The notes under the pieces: generated by a model
What the model saw: the letters and a program-made list of their open reading frames with translations, nothing else
Databases searched by the model: none
Told to the model about the DNA's origin: nothing
Program-made: the position numbers and the translations under genes
Assembly: GCA_905221605.1 (NCBI GenBank)
Contig: CAJNDS010002587.1
Location: forward strand, 52,501 to 95,000
Source of the DNA: Symbiodinium natans
Lineage: Eukaryota > Sar > Dinophyceae > Suessiales > Symbiodiniaceae
Direction of reading: 5' to 3'
DNA length: 42,500 nt
Shown: positions 10,238-23,424 of the stretch, piece after piece
How the letters are laid out: every line of letters starts with the position of its first letter
How positions within the stretch are numbered: the first letter of the stretch is position 1

Positions 10238-11054
10238 GCTTCGCGGGGTTAGCTATGAACTAGTAGGCAAGAAATCGTGGAGGGCCGGGGCGGCCCACAA
10301 AAGCACTGTTTGCGGATCTGAGAGTCTCGCAGGAGACCTGGGCCGAGACAAAACATGCATTCTGGCTGCGCCGACTATGCGGTTCAAGAGTCAGGGGCCT
10401 TCGGGGTGGATGGTGGATACTGTAGGTTTGGGGAGTTGGGGAGCCGGGGTGAAGCACAAGCAAGCTCCCCCCCCTCCCCCCGGCCCCCCCACCACCCTTT
10501 TGTCCGCATCAAGCTGTGCTTGACTCCACGCTCCCAACGCAGGGCGTTTTGCCGGAACTCTGCATTTTCTGTGTGTAAAACAAAGGACAGACCCCCATGC
10601 TGCTCCAATGCCCAGGCCCGTCAGGAAAAGAGCAGACACCAGCGTCTGGGCGCATTGATTCAGCAAGGTTGTCTGTCGGAGTGACCTCGGCAACGCACGC
10701 AGCAGCCCTTAAACCCAAAACCATGAGCATTTCCCCCTCTAATGTACGATAATCTTTCTTGTAAGAACCCCCTGTGAATTTTGAAACGCCCCCTTTGAAC
10801 CCGATGAAACATGCAGGTTCAGGAAAGTACAGGGTGTCGGAAAGGGGGCCAGAGAGCCGGGGTACTGGGCTCTTCAGGGGGCCGGGTCGTCAGAGTCAGT
10901 CACGCACGCACGCGTCCCACAGGCCAACCCATGCAAAATGCTGAACCCTACAAACCCTAAACCCTGAACCCTAAACCCCAAACCCTCAACCCTCAACCTC
11001 GAAAGCCTTGGTGTGCAATGGAGATCAAGGCACTCGTTATGTGCGTCTCCCAGT
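10238..11054. other. spacer between acnB 3' end and the phosphatase array
   Basis: 10238-10350 is the duplicated 5' flank of the phosphatase genes. 10470-10500 is a C-rich tract. 10940-11000 is a CCCTAAA block. The rest shows no exon with a consistent phase. Part should be the 3' UTR of the aconitase gene. Confidence 0.5.
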
Positions 11055-14000
11055 TTAGGAGTACTCGGACATGTTCACCTTGCCAGCCTTGGCCACGTAG
11101 TCCTCCACCTCCGGAAGCTCAGGGTTTAGGGTTTAGGGTTTAGGGTTTAGGGTTGCCTTTGGGTTGATTGAGTCTGGGATTTAATGTTCGGGAGTTTAGA
11201 GCTCAGGACCCTAGTGTCCACTTCAGATTTATAAGAGCTTAGGACCGTGAATGTCCACCTCAGATTTACCCTTAAACCCTAAACCCTACTCCCTTAAACC
11301 CTTAAACCCTTAAACCCTTAAACCCTTATACCCTTAAACCCTTAAACCCTTAAACCCTTAAACCCTTAAACCCTAAAACCTAAACTCTCAACTAAGATCC
11401 CTCAGACACCTCGACAAGGCTCTCGTTTTCTTGGGCTTTTGCTGACAGCCCGCGCCACCGAACCCGAAGACTCAACACTTGAGCCCTCCCCCGGCCTGAA
11501 GTTGGAGGGTTTAGGGTTTAGGGTTTAGGGTTTAGGGTTTAGGGTTTAGGGTTTAGGGTTTCGGGTTTAGGGAGGCCTCCAAGCCCTCTGCAAAGGGCAA
11601 GGAATGATGAACAAAAAGGTCAATCAATGCTACCGCAACAGCATTGCAGTGGTGGAGACGAAGTTGGTAGCAGGCTCCCGTCTTTTAGCAACAGATGCCT
11701 CACGTGTTTGAAGTCATTCAAGACTTGTGCCGTGCCAAAGGGCGAACGTCCCAAGCTGACTCTAAACTTCCCGAAGCCCCCTAACTCCCCTAAAAGCTCC
11801 CTAAACACCCCTGAACCCCTAAACCCCTTAACCCCTGCACCCTGAACCCCCCCTAAACCCCAAACCCTAAACCATAAACCCTAACCCTAAACCCTAAACC
11901 CCAGGCCCCAAAGACCCCCATCTGCGGGCCTGGTCGAAGTTCAGGTACTGGTAGATGGAGTCCTCATTCTTGGCCAGCTCGGCGTGGTACTTCAGGTACT
12001 CCTCCGGGTTTAGGGTTTGGGGTTTAGGGTTTAGGCATCTAGGGTCTTCATGCTCATGAGCTTCAGAGAAGCTTTATAGGGGTTTCAAGGAGCTCACGCT
12101 TGACCCATCTGCAAGTGACTCCGGCGTGGAGGTTAGGATTTAGGGTTTAGGAGGGTTTAACGGTTTAGGGTTGGAGGTATTGCGAATCATCAGTTGCCCA
12201 TCTTCTTAGGCAAGACTCGCCCACCCAGAACTCTAAACCCCATCCCCGGGCCCCCAATATATATGTATATATATATATATGTATATATGTATATATCCTA
12301 TATATATATATATATAATATCTACATCTGTAGACCGAGTCGTGCACAACCTAGGGCCTCAAGCGCAAATAACCCAAAGTCTCCCCTTATTTAGGGTTTCC
12401 GGTGAGAAACATGCTAGTCGCCCCACCCTCCTATCGTATTCCAAAAAAAGATGCTCCTCAACCCAATAAGGGAAGATATTAACATACGCCGAGGGCCTAC
12501 TACGCCGAGGGCCTACATGGAACAGGCCCCTAGAGTAAAGCCCCAAACCCTAAACCCCAAACCCTCAACCCTCAACCCCGAACCCCAAACCCTCAACCCC
12601 AAGCCCCAGACCCTAAACCCTCAACCCTAAACCCCAAGCCCCAAACCCCAAACCCCAAACCCTAAGCCCTAAACCCTCAACCCCAAGCCCCAAACCCCAA
12701 ACCCTAAACCCCAAGCCCCAAACCCCAAGCCCTAAACCCCAACCCCTAAGCCCTAAGGCCTAAACCCTAAACCCCAAACCCTAAGCCCCAAACCCCAAAC
12801 CCTGAACCCTAAACCCTAAACCCCAAACCCTAAACCCTAAACCCCAAACCCTAAACCCTAAACCCCAAACCCTAAACCCCAAACCCCAAACCCCAGTCCT
12901 CCTTGGTCGGCAGCCGTCCGAGGATGGCGGCCACGGCGCTGAGCTCGGCGGAGGCCTTTTGCGAGTCGGAATGGGGTTTAGGGTTTAGGGTTTAGGGTTT
13001 AGGGTTTGGGGTTTGGGGTTTAGGGTTTACGGTTTAGGGTTTAGGGTTTAGGGTTTGGGGTTTAGGGTTTGGGGGTTTAGGGTTTAGGAGTTTAGGGTTT
13101 TAGGGTTTAGGGTTTAGGGTTTAGGGTTTAGGGTTTCGGGCTTGGGCTTGGGGTTTAAGGGCGGAAAGGGATGTATAATATAGGGATGATTATGGGGGAT
13201 GTTTTCAAGTAGGACGCAGAGCTTAGGGTTTGGGAAGGGGGGAGGGGGGTCTAGGACATAAGAGCCTATTTAGACTAGAAAAGATAGCTTTGTAGCCCAC
13301 AATCCATTTAACGGCTTCTGTGGTCTAGGGTCACAAACCCTATGAGCCCTGTAACCCTACAAGCCCCTGTGAAGCACCCTAAACCCTAAACCCTAAACCC
13401 CAAACCCTAAACCCTAAACCCTGGACTCGCCTAGTGCTCAAGCCCATAAGCCCTGAACCCTACGAACCCCAAGCCCTATAGACTCCACAGGCCTATAAAC
13501 CATAAGCCGTGAATGTACCCAAAACCCCAAACCCTGAATCTTTGCTGAAAACGGGAACTCCCGAGCCTCAACTCGTGAGCCCTGGAAAACCCTGTGACGA
13601 ATATTCGCAGACTACGGGTTAGGGTGTACTGCACCATTGTTGGGGTACTAGTAAAAATGATCATCTTCATTCCTCATTGGGTGTAAGAGATCATAAAAGA
13701 TGTAACATGATTTTCAACAATGACCCAGTTTAGGGTTGTAGGTTTTGTAGGGTTCAGACCACAAGCCCCCCTGAATGCAACCAAGATTCCAGGTAAACGT
13801 TGGCGCCTCTCGGGCCGGCGGTTTGGGATGTGGGCTTCGAGGTATGGAGGCTTCGGGGTTTGGGTTCGAAGGTTTGGACAAAGGCGTTGTGACAATCTAC
13901 TGCATTTCGCTGGCAAAAGGGCTTGGGACAAGAAAAGCAAGGAAGCCCCAGAGGGTAGGCATACTTGAAGCACAGAAAGCCCCAAGGTACCGTTTACCAT

Positions 14001-17000
14001 AAACTCCACTCCCTGACAGTTCAAGGTGTGGGGCAACCCCCCTCCTCCCAAAAAAAAGGGGGGGGGGGGCATTGCTGGATCTCAGAAGAATTCAGAAGGA
14101 TTTCTGAAGAGTCTCTGAAGGGTTCACAAACACGCCATCCATTGGCTGGAGGTGCCTTCGGGAATACTAGGGTTGAGGGTTTAGGGTTTAGGGTTTGGGT
14201 TTAGGGTTTAGGGTTTAGGGTTCAGGGTTCAGGGTTCAGGGTTCAGGGTTCAGGGTTCAGGGTTCAGGGTTCAGGGTTTAGGGTTTAGGGAAGAAATACC
14301 TGCGAGTGCCCCCCCAAACACTGAACCTTCAGGAGTCCACAGCCCGATGTTGTGCGGATCTTGGGTTCCGGGCTTAGGATCGATAGGGTTTAAGAGCCTG
14401 AAGGGTTTTGTAGCCATGAGGTTCTTGCTCGCAATCCTACACCCTAAACCCTAAACCCTAAACCCTAAACCCTAAACCCTAAACCCTAAACCCTAAACCC
14501 TAAACCCTAAACCCTAAACCGGGGGTTTAGGAGCCTTAGCTTTGTAAACTACCACCTCCAAGCCCCTGAAACCTTCAAGCCCACTAAAGCCCCAACCCCG
14601 CATGTGAAAGCCCTAAGCCGTAAGCGCTAAGCCCTAAGCCCGCAGCCCTGAACCCCTAAACCCTATATAGACCCCAAACCACTAACCCCTAATACCCTAA
14701 ACGCCTAAACGCCTAAACCCCTAAACCCCTAAACCCCTAAACCCCTAAACCCCTAAACCCCTAAACCCCTAAACCCCTAAACCCTAAACCCTAAACCCTA
14801 AACCCTAAACCCTAAGCCCTGAACGAAGCGTTGGGGCTGAAATAAAAGCGCGAATCCGTGGGGTCGAGTGGTCGAGGCAGGGGCTCCCATCAACGGATCC
14901 TAAGAGGAATCCCCTAAACAAAAAGGAATGGGGCTTAGGGTTTAGGGTTTAGGGTTTAGGGTTTAGGGTTGAGGGGTTGAGGGGTTGAGGGGTTGAGGGG
15001 TTGAGGGGTTGAGGGGTTGAGGGGTTGAGGGGTTGAGGGGTTGAGGGGTTGAGGGGTGGAGGGGTTGAGGGGTTGAGGGGTTGAGGGGTTGAGGGGTTGA
15101 GGGGTTGAGGGGTTGAGGGGTTGAGGGGTTGAGGGGTTTAGGGGTTTAGGGGTTTAGGGGTTTAGGGGTTTAGGGTTCGAAAAACCCCTCAACCATCGTC
15201 TCGACAAGTGGCCCTTGCCCAAGCGGTTCGGGAAGTTTCGTGTGGAGGTCGACACCACCGTGGCGCTGTCCGCCACGCGCGCCTCGGGGAAGGGTTTCAT
15301 CAAACGCTCGAAGCGTGCTATAAAGCGGGACCTGAACACACTCCCCCTAAACCCTAAACCCTAAACCCTAAACCCTAAACCCTAAGCCTCGTTTGCGGGC
15401 AGACTTCTGTGCTTCGCATATGGCATAGGCTCTTGACTTAAGATGGGGCACGGGGGTGCTGGGTGCCTTAGCAGCTCTTTGCACGTGCTGATGCTCGCAG
15501 AAGTGTCAAAAAAGTGCAGCCAGTCTCGTGGACCGGATGTGCGGGCGCTCTTCGTGGCTGTCGTTGCAGTTGAATTTAAGACTCTCGTCGCGTGTCGAGG
15601 TCGTCAGAAATCACAGGATGTCACAGGGATCAGGAGCGTCGGAGGCGCGTCGCGAGTCCCGTGTCACTCTTGCGTGCTGTTTCCGTCATGTCGGAGTCTG
15701 TCCTGTGTCTTCAGGGTTTAGGGTTTAGGGTTTAGGGTTTAGGGTTTAGGGTTTAGGGTTTAGGGTTTAGGGTTTAGGGTTTAGGGTTTAGGGTTTACTC
15801 ATGTTACATGGGGCCACGTCTTGTGTTACATGTGGGGCCGCGTCGTGGTTCGCGTGTCATGTTGGCTCAAGTGTCGCTATAGCTCGTGTATCGTCTAGAA
15901 ATCAGGGTCGCAACATGTGTTGCGTTCGTGTGTGCAGCTCCTGTAATATTTCGCCATCGGGAAAAAGCCTAAACCCTAAGCCCTAAACCCTAAACCGCGA
16001 ACCGTAAACCCTAACCCTCAACCCTTAAACCCTAAACCGCAGGTCCATGTCTAGGGGATCAAGATATGGCGGCCACCCTGAACCCGAAAAGCTCAGTTTG
16101 AGGTTCACTTTCAGCTAAGGGTTTAGGATTTAGGGTTTAGGGTTTAGAGTTTAGGGTTTAGGGTTAAAACAAGGCCACCAGTACGGCAAAGCCATGGGCC
16201 CTAAACACAAAACTTCTCAACATGCTCAGGGTTTGTGTTTCAGGTTCTCACCTCTCCAATAGACAAGGCATAAAATGGTTGAAACCCTAAACCCTAAACC
16301 CTAAACCCTAAACCCTAAACCCAAAAAGTTGAAATTTCGACTCTCGGATAAGTAAGGGCTTGGGCACCCGAAACCTGCCAAGACAACCCTCTGCTCCAAG
16401 TCCTAAACTGCCATCTGCCTGCAAAGGCAAGGGACTCTTACGGTTTAGGGTTCAGGGTTCAGGATTTAGGGTTTAGGGTTTAGAGGTTAGGGGCCCTAAG
16501 CGCCCCCAAACTCTACAATGCAAGCCCTAAACCACCCACCTAACACCAAACCCTAAACCCCTAAACCCCAAGGCACTAAACCCTAAACACCAAAACCCCT
16601 GAATGCTTAAATGACAGACCCCAAACCCTAACCGGGTAGTTCTCAAATGCGGGTCCCTTTTCATAATGTGCCGTACCATTTAAGGAAGTTGTGCTTTCAG
16701 CCCTTTGAACAATAATTATGCATAGGTTCCCTGAAAAGTTATCCCAAAGCACCACCCAGAAAAGGGACCCTAGTTTAAATAAAGAGCTACCCCAAACCCC
16801 TAAACCCTAAAAGCACTAAACCCCAAGCCCTCAGCCCTAAGCCCGAACTAAACCCTAAGCCCTAAAGCCCTAAGCCCCCTATGCACGAAACCCTAAACCC
16901 TAAGCCCCAAACCTAAACCCTAAGCCCCAAACCCTATGCCCCAAGCCCCTGGCCTGGTTGCCCATGCAAAGGGAGCAGCCTGGCATCTCAGTGCGGGCAC

Positions 17001-20000
17001 CGACCTGGAGGATTGCGGGCTCTTTAAGGTTTTATTAAGGTTTGTTTTAAGGTTGTTTTGTTTAAAGGGTTCTTTTTTAGGGTTTCTAGGGCTCTTTAAG
17101 GTTTTTAAAGGTTTGTTCTAAGGTTTGTTGTAAGGCTTTTTTTGTCTCAAGGGTTCTTGTTAGGGTTTCCAGGGCTTCTAAACTTTATAGGGTTTAGGGA
17201 TTAGGGTTTAGGGCGTAGGGTTTTTGGTGCTTCGAGGGCTTAGAGATTTGGCGCTTCGCCCTCAAGCCCGATGAGCCTTGTAAGTCTAACCCTAAACCTT
17301 CAACCCTAAACACTAGACCCTAGACCTAAAAACCCCATTTAAAAAAAAACTATAACCACTATAAACCCTAGAAGACCCTAGGAAAGAACCCAGCGGGCGC
17401 CTTGCCGTACACGGAGTAGTATCCCTCCTTGGTCAGCTGCTCCTGTGGGGGTTTTCTCGGGTTTAGGGCTACAGGGTTTTAGGGCTTTCGGGTTTGAGGA
17501 TTTAGGGTTCAGTGTTTTGGGGTTTCAGGATTTTTGAGTTTGAGGGCTTGAGGGTCTTAGGGCTTAGTGGTTTAGGGTTGTCGGGTTTGGGGTTTAGAGG
17601 CACCCGCGGGCACCCTCTCAGACCTCTGAGGGTGTAGGGTTGTGTTTGGGTTCAGGGTTTGAACGCTTAGGGTTGAGGGTTTAGGCCTTGGGGTTTGGGC
17701 GCTTAGGTTCAGGGGTTTAGGGCTTAGGGGGTTTAGGGTTTAGGGTTTGGGGTTTAGGGCGTAGGGCCCTGCAAACTGTCAAGTCTCAACGTCAACCCAA
17801 GATACATGAGTTGCTTCTTTGCGTGCCCACGCAAAAAAAGAGCGACATTGCTTACAATGACATGACGCGAGAGAGCCTTCCTTCCTACAGTGAAAACCAC
17901 ATTTCTTCGACAGCTTTCTTGGAACTTCTGGGCCAAAATCCGGATTCCTCTTATTGCAAACCTGAGAATGCCCAGCAGGATATCTAAACAAGGGGGCCTG
18001 AAGAATTAGAATAAGGTCGCATAACTACAAAGGGACCATATGGGATTATCATTAGCAAGTATTCCGACCCTGGTAGACCAGGCCGAAGACTGCGCACGGG
18101 GAAGTTTCGATGTCAAAGCCAAGATCTCTCGACATCTTCACCGTACTGACAGCGGGAATCCACGTGCTGAAATCTTAGCTCAAAGGGCAAATCTTTGTAG
18201 AAGCATGGCAGGTCTGAGAAACAATCTCGAATTCCAAGACTGCGTCGAGCCTGGTTTCCACGTTTCCGAAAAGAGGGGGGGGGGGGGTTGGGGGTTGAGG
18301 GAATTGTTAGCAAACTTAAGCGCTCTCGGAATGAACTGCGAACTTCAGGTAGGCCTACAGCCTGATTTTCCTGCAAACAAACTACTCTAGCTTCTTGAAA
18401 CTTGCAAAGACGATTGACTACAATGCGAAAAGCGGAAAATTTCGAGATCTTTAGACCAGACTTGCGATCTCGACGAATTTGAGTAACGTGTCAATCTCCA
18501 AGATCAAAGCCCCAACCCTTGAAATAGCCTGTCAAACTACATAGTTAGAATAATTCTGGATCAGCTTCTCAGGTTTGAGAAAATCTACCGTATGAAGCTC
18601 ACAGATCTAGATATCTCAAAACAGCAGGTTCCATTTCTCAAGTCGCCGAGACTCGAAGTTTTTACTTGAGAACGTCCAGAACTTCATTCACAGCAGAACC
18701 CAGGCCTCTATAGTTCGCTTAGAACCAGGAATGATATGTTTCATATTGCCTTGGGTTTTATCTAAACCTGAACAAGATAAAACGAGCTTATGGTCGTCTG
18801 ACGCTCTTCAGATCGATAAAACACCGAGAATCCCAGGTCTTCTCGTGTACTAAGATACTACGCCTTACTACGCCAGACACAAGCCCTGGAGCTAAGAGTT
18901 GTTGGGCTTGTGGGGTTAGTATGTAAATAGAGAATATATATATATATATATATATTAACGATCCAATAAATAAATAATATATATATATATGTATACACAA
19001 AGAGAGGTTATGCTACCCACCCATCCTTCAAGAGAAAAACACGAAAGGTTCCTCAATTAATAAAGGGAAAGGCTTCTTCATCCTTTGCTGACGCAGCCCG
19101 CCAGCTGCATTGGCCCCCAGCAGTTTGTCTTGAAGCAAAAGACAGCGTAGTGCAAGCATACGCTAAACCCTGAACCCTAAAATCCTGAACCCTAAACCCT
19201 AAACCCTAAACCCTAAACCCTAAACCCTAAACCCTAAACCCTAAACCCTAAACCCTAAACCCCAGTCCTCGTCCATCTTGGTGGGCGGGGCAATCCAAAG
19301 GCGGGTGGAGAGCTGTCCATCGAACCTGTACACGTCCATGATTTTTTTCGGGGCTTTAGGGTTTAGGGTTTAGGGTTTAGGGTTTAGGGTTTAGGGTTTA
19401 GGGTTTAGGGTGTGCCTTCAATCATCCCGGAGATCATGTGCAGCCAGGTTTTTGAAAGAATAGCAACAGATCCGAATTGGTACCCGCACTTAGCCATGAA
19501 CACCAGGGGTTTAAGCTTCTTAGGGTCGATCCAAACCCTAAACCCTAAACCCTAACCCTACACCCTAAACCCTAAACCCTAAACCCCAAACCCCAAACCC
19601 TAAACCCTAAACCCTAAACCCTAAACCCTAAACCCTAAACTAAAGCTGAGGGATGCTACAGAAAAGCTGGCCAGGGGCTGGCTCAGCATCTTTCCGGCCG
19701 CACGGTAGTGGCCTGGGCGCTTCGTTTGGCTTAGGGTTTAGGGTTTAGGGTTTAGGGTTTAGGGTTTAGGGTTTAGGGTTTAGGGTTTAGGGTTTAGGGT
19801 TTAGGGTTTAGGGTTTAGGGTTTAGGGTTTCGGGTTTGGGGTTTAGGGTTTAGGGTTTAGGGTTTAGGGTTTAGGGTTTAGACTTAGGCTTTTTTGTAGG
19901 GTTTAGGATTTAGGATTTAGGATTTAGGGCTTAAGGACTCGAATGTCGTTGTTTCTCGGTTCGTGATTTATGGGGTTTGGAGTTTCTTGGAAAACTACAC

Positions 20001-23000
20001 CCGACATGAAGAATCAGGTAAGGATGATTTCCCAACTTTCGGGGTCGCCTGCGGGCCTAGGTAGCCCGGGTTGGGGAGGGTTGAAGGGGTTTAGGTTGTA
20101 GGGTCTTGGGCTTTGAGGCGACAAGGGGCTTCGGATTCAGCATTACCCGGGCTGGCTGCGAGGTGGTAGATCCCCATTTGGCTGAGGCCCGAAAACCACC
20201 TAAACCCTCCACCCGAAACCCGAAACCCTACTACTGCAAGGCACTTGAGGGCACCCAAACCCAACACGATCGACACCTCACTCTCTGAAAGGCAGCACCA
20301 GCCGGGGCCGCGACCAATGTTCCTCGGATGAAAAGGACAGCAACATGGGACTAAGCTGGGACATACTATTTGGGGGCCTTCATAATTTGAACTCAGGGTT
20401 TGGGGGGTTCTTGCAGTATACTTATCAAGGGACCATAAGGGAATGCTACTAGTAACCATTCCGACCCCTATATTCCGGTTCAGGAGAGGCACCGGGGCCT
20501 GAAGAATTAGAATAGGATTTTTCTTTTTTTTTTTTGGGGGGGGGGGGGGGGGTACTCTGGTATAATTAGAAAGGGACCATGAGGGAATACCATTGGCAAA
20601 AAAACTAGTGCAGCACAGGAAAATCAAGTGCATGCTGGCGGCGTCATGCAAGAGCCGATGAACACCTCATCGATCCCGGCCGTTCCAATCTGCGGAAGCA
20701 GACTCGGTATGTTGAGCCGCATGCAAGGGCACTGTTGACTTAATGTCAGCTACGCTGCTTGGGCTTAAGGATTCAGGTACATGTGCTAAACCCTTCTAAA
20801 CAGCCCCAAAACCCTGAACCGAATTTCGGACCCAGAACCCTGAAGCCCTAGACCTTGAAACCCAAACCTGAAACCCTTCAAACCCTGAATCCCCTAAGCC
20901 CTAAACCCTAAATCCTACACAGCGCCCACTTGGCCCTTTCACCCTCTGCCTCCGTGAGGGTCTTGGCATCGTCAGGGTCGTTGGGGCAGCACAGGACTGG
21001 CTCCTGCGTGTTTTATTTGAGTTTTTTTGTTCGCGGGGTTTCGGGTTCTAGGGTATGGGGGCTTGGGGTTTGGGGTTTGGGGTGCAAGGTTTAAGGTTTA
21101 AGGGCATCAGGAGGGTATTCGTGTTGAGGGTGGTAGGGTTAAGGAGCCTAAAGCCTAAAGCCTAAAGCCTAAGGCCTAAAGCCTAAAGCCTAAAGCCTAA
21201 AGCCTAAAGCCTAAAGCCTAAAGCCTAGAGCCTAAAGCCTAAAGCCTAAAGCCTAAAGCCTAAAGCCTAACCCTAAACCCTAGACCCTAAACTTGCAAAC
21301 CCCAAACAGCAACGGTTGCTCTGAAAGCCCCGAGACCCTGGCGGCCCGGGAATTCTCTTTTGGGGTTCGGGGCGTGGGCCTGTGCAGGCTTAGGGTTTAG
21401 GGTTTAGGGTTTAGGGTTTAGGGTTTAGGGTTTAGGGTTTAGGGTTTAGGGTTTAGGGTTTAGGGTTTAGGGTTTAGGGTTTCGGGTTTCGGGTTTAGGG
21501 TTTAGGGTTTAGGGTTTAGGGTTTAGGGTTTAGGGTTCAGGGCCCTATGAACCCTACGCCCTAGATCCTAAGGCGCCGAACACCTTTGCATCCCTAAGCC
21601 GCAGTGCCCCGATTAGATTCGGTCCGTGAGCTCGTTCAGGTTGATGTCGATCACGGCCTCATGGGTTTCGGGTTTAGGGTTTAGGGTTTAGGGTTTGGGG
21701 TTTGGGGTTTGGGGTTTGGGGTTTGGGGTTTGGGGTTTGGGGTTTGGGGTTTGGGGTTTGGGGATCTGGGTTGCTGCTCGCACGGTCTTTAGGTTTAGGA
21801 ATGAGGGGTCCCTTTTTGGGGTCCTTATGCTAAGGATGCCGTGCTATACATATGTATATATATATATATATATATTATAGATAGGACCCAAAAGAAGCCT
21901 TATTTAAGACAACGCTGGGTGCGAGGGCTCCCTACCGTGGTAACTTAATAAACTCGGTCGTAGAAGCTCCTGAACCAGCAGAGGCTTTTGGTGTCTGGAT
22001 CTTGGGTTTTGGGTTTAGGGTTCAGGGTTTAGGGTTCAGGGTTTAGGGTTTAGGGTTTAGGGCTTGGCTAATGTAAGTTCTAGACCAGAAGTAACCTAGG
22101 AATAAAAAGGGCGCCCTTTTTGATTGAAAGGGCCTTACACGGGAACCTAAACCCTGAAATAAGGGAAGAAGGGCCGGCTCTGGGTCCTAGAGTTTCTTCC
22201 AAGCCGGAGGCATCGAGATCAAGACGCGCCTGAAGACACACCCGAATAAGCGGGTGCGGGGTTGAAAGATTCAGGCTTAGGGCGTAGGACCCACGGAAGT
22301 CTTCCCAGTCCTACACCCTAGAACCCCTAAACCCTAAACCCTAGACCGTAAACCCTAAACCGCGAGTGGGGCATCATTGCGTTCCTGCGCGTCGCACCTT
22401 CTGCGCGGACCTGTCCACTTGCCCTGAATGCCCTTCCAGAGAGAGCCCTGAACACTAAATACCCTTAACCCTAAACCCTACAAACCCCAAACCATAAAGA
22501 ACTGCACCCTCGGAAATTGCGGGCATGCGCGCAACGCTGCGTGTGCTTGGGCGCGCTGGCCCGACTCCGTGTTTTCAACATGACCTGGGCTCCTACTTCA
22601 GGAGTTAGGGTTTAGTACTGGGTTTAGGGATTCTTGTAGCTCTAAGTAGGGTGAGAAGTACACTAAATGGGGTTACAAGTAGCATTACTATGCCTATATA
22701 CTTCCCGCCTGCTTCCCGGAAGCTCTCAGCTTCGTAGGTTGAAGTCTGCTGACTTAGGTTGCGTTAAGGATGCTGGTCATCCCTAAACCCCAAACCCGAG
22801 ACCCTAAACACCAAACCCTAAACCCTAAACCTCAAACCCCTAAACCTTAAAGCCTAAACCCTGAACCCTAAGCCCCTAAACCCCTAAACCCCTAAACCCC
22901 CAAAACCCCAAAACCCCTGAACCGTAAACCCTACCCAAACAAGGTTGCCTAAGAGAAGGACCTCCCCCCCTCCCCCCCTCCTCCCCCCCCTCCCCCGCCC

Positions 23001-23378
23001 TCCCCCTTCCAGGTTTCCGGCCGCATACTCGGCCTCCTTGTCCGCCTTCCAGGTCCAAGCCATGGGGGCACTTGCAGGCTTCGAGTCTAAACCCCAAACC
23101 CTAAACCCAAAACCCTAAACCCCAAACCCCAAACCCTAAACCCCAAACCCGAAACCCTAAACCCTAAACCTTAAACTCAAAATTCCCAACCAGAAGCAGC
23201 ACCGGGAACCCGGGTTCCTGGGGGTTCAGGATTTCGGGGGTTAGTACAAGATATGCGAGCCAGCTTCATTCAGATTTGATTGACCCTACCGAACAGAGAG
23301 AGAGACTCGCGACTTGAAGGTTTGAGGGTTCAGGCTTCTGAGGGTTAGATGGAAACCCTAAACCCTAAACCCTAAACC

Positions 23379-23424
<46 letters not shown>

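Larger units (their letters stand above)
11055..23045 (-). other. acnB: acnB exons 30-43 (Fe-S ligands and C-terminus)
   Basis: Sense order: 23045-23022, 21657-21625, 21003-20935, 20689-20643, 20322-20315, 19712-19679, 19325-19268, 17442-17401, 17004-16954, 15282-15213, 13806-13790, 12955-12899, 12001-11930, 11117-11055. Pieces: [131 protein letters not shown], and the C-terminus ending in VNMSEYS then TAA. The last acceptor (AG|C at 11118) is less certain than the others; AG|G at 11111 would drop LPE. Confidence 0.9.

Noticed and set aside
15443-15986. Open frames in the GTGTC-rich island
   Set aside because: No splice phase, no family motif and skewed composition. It lies inside an aconitase intron.
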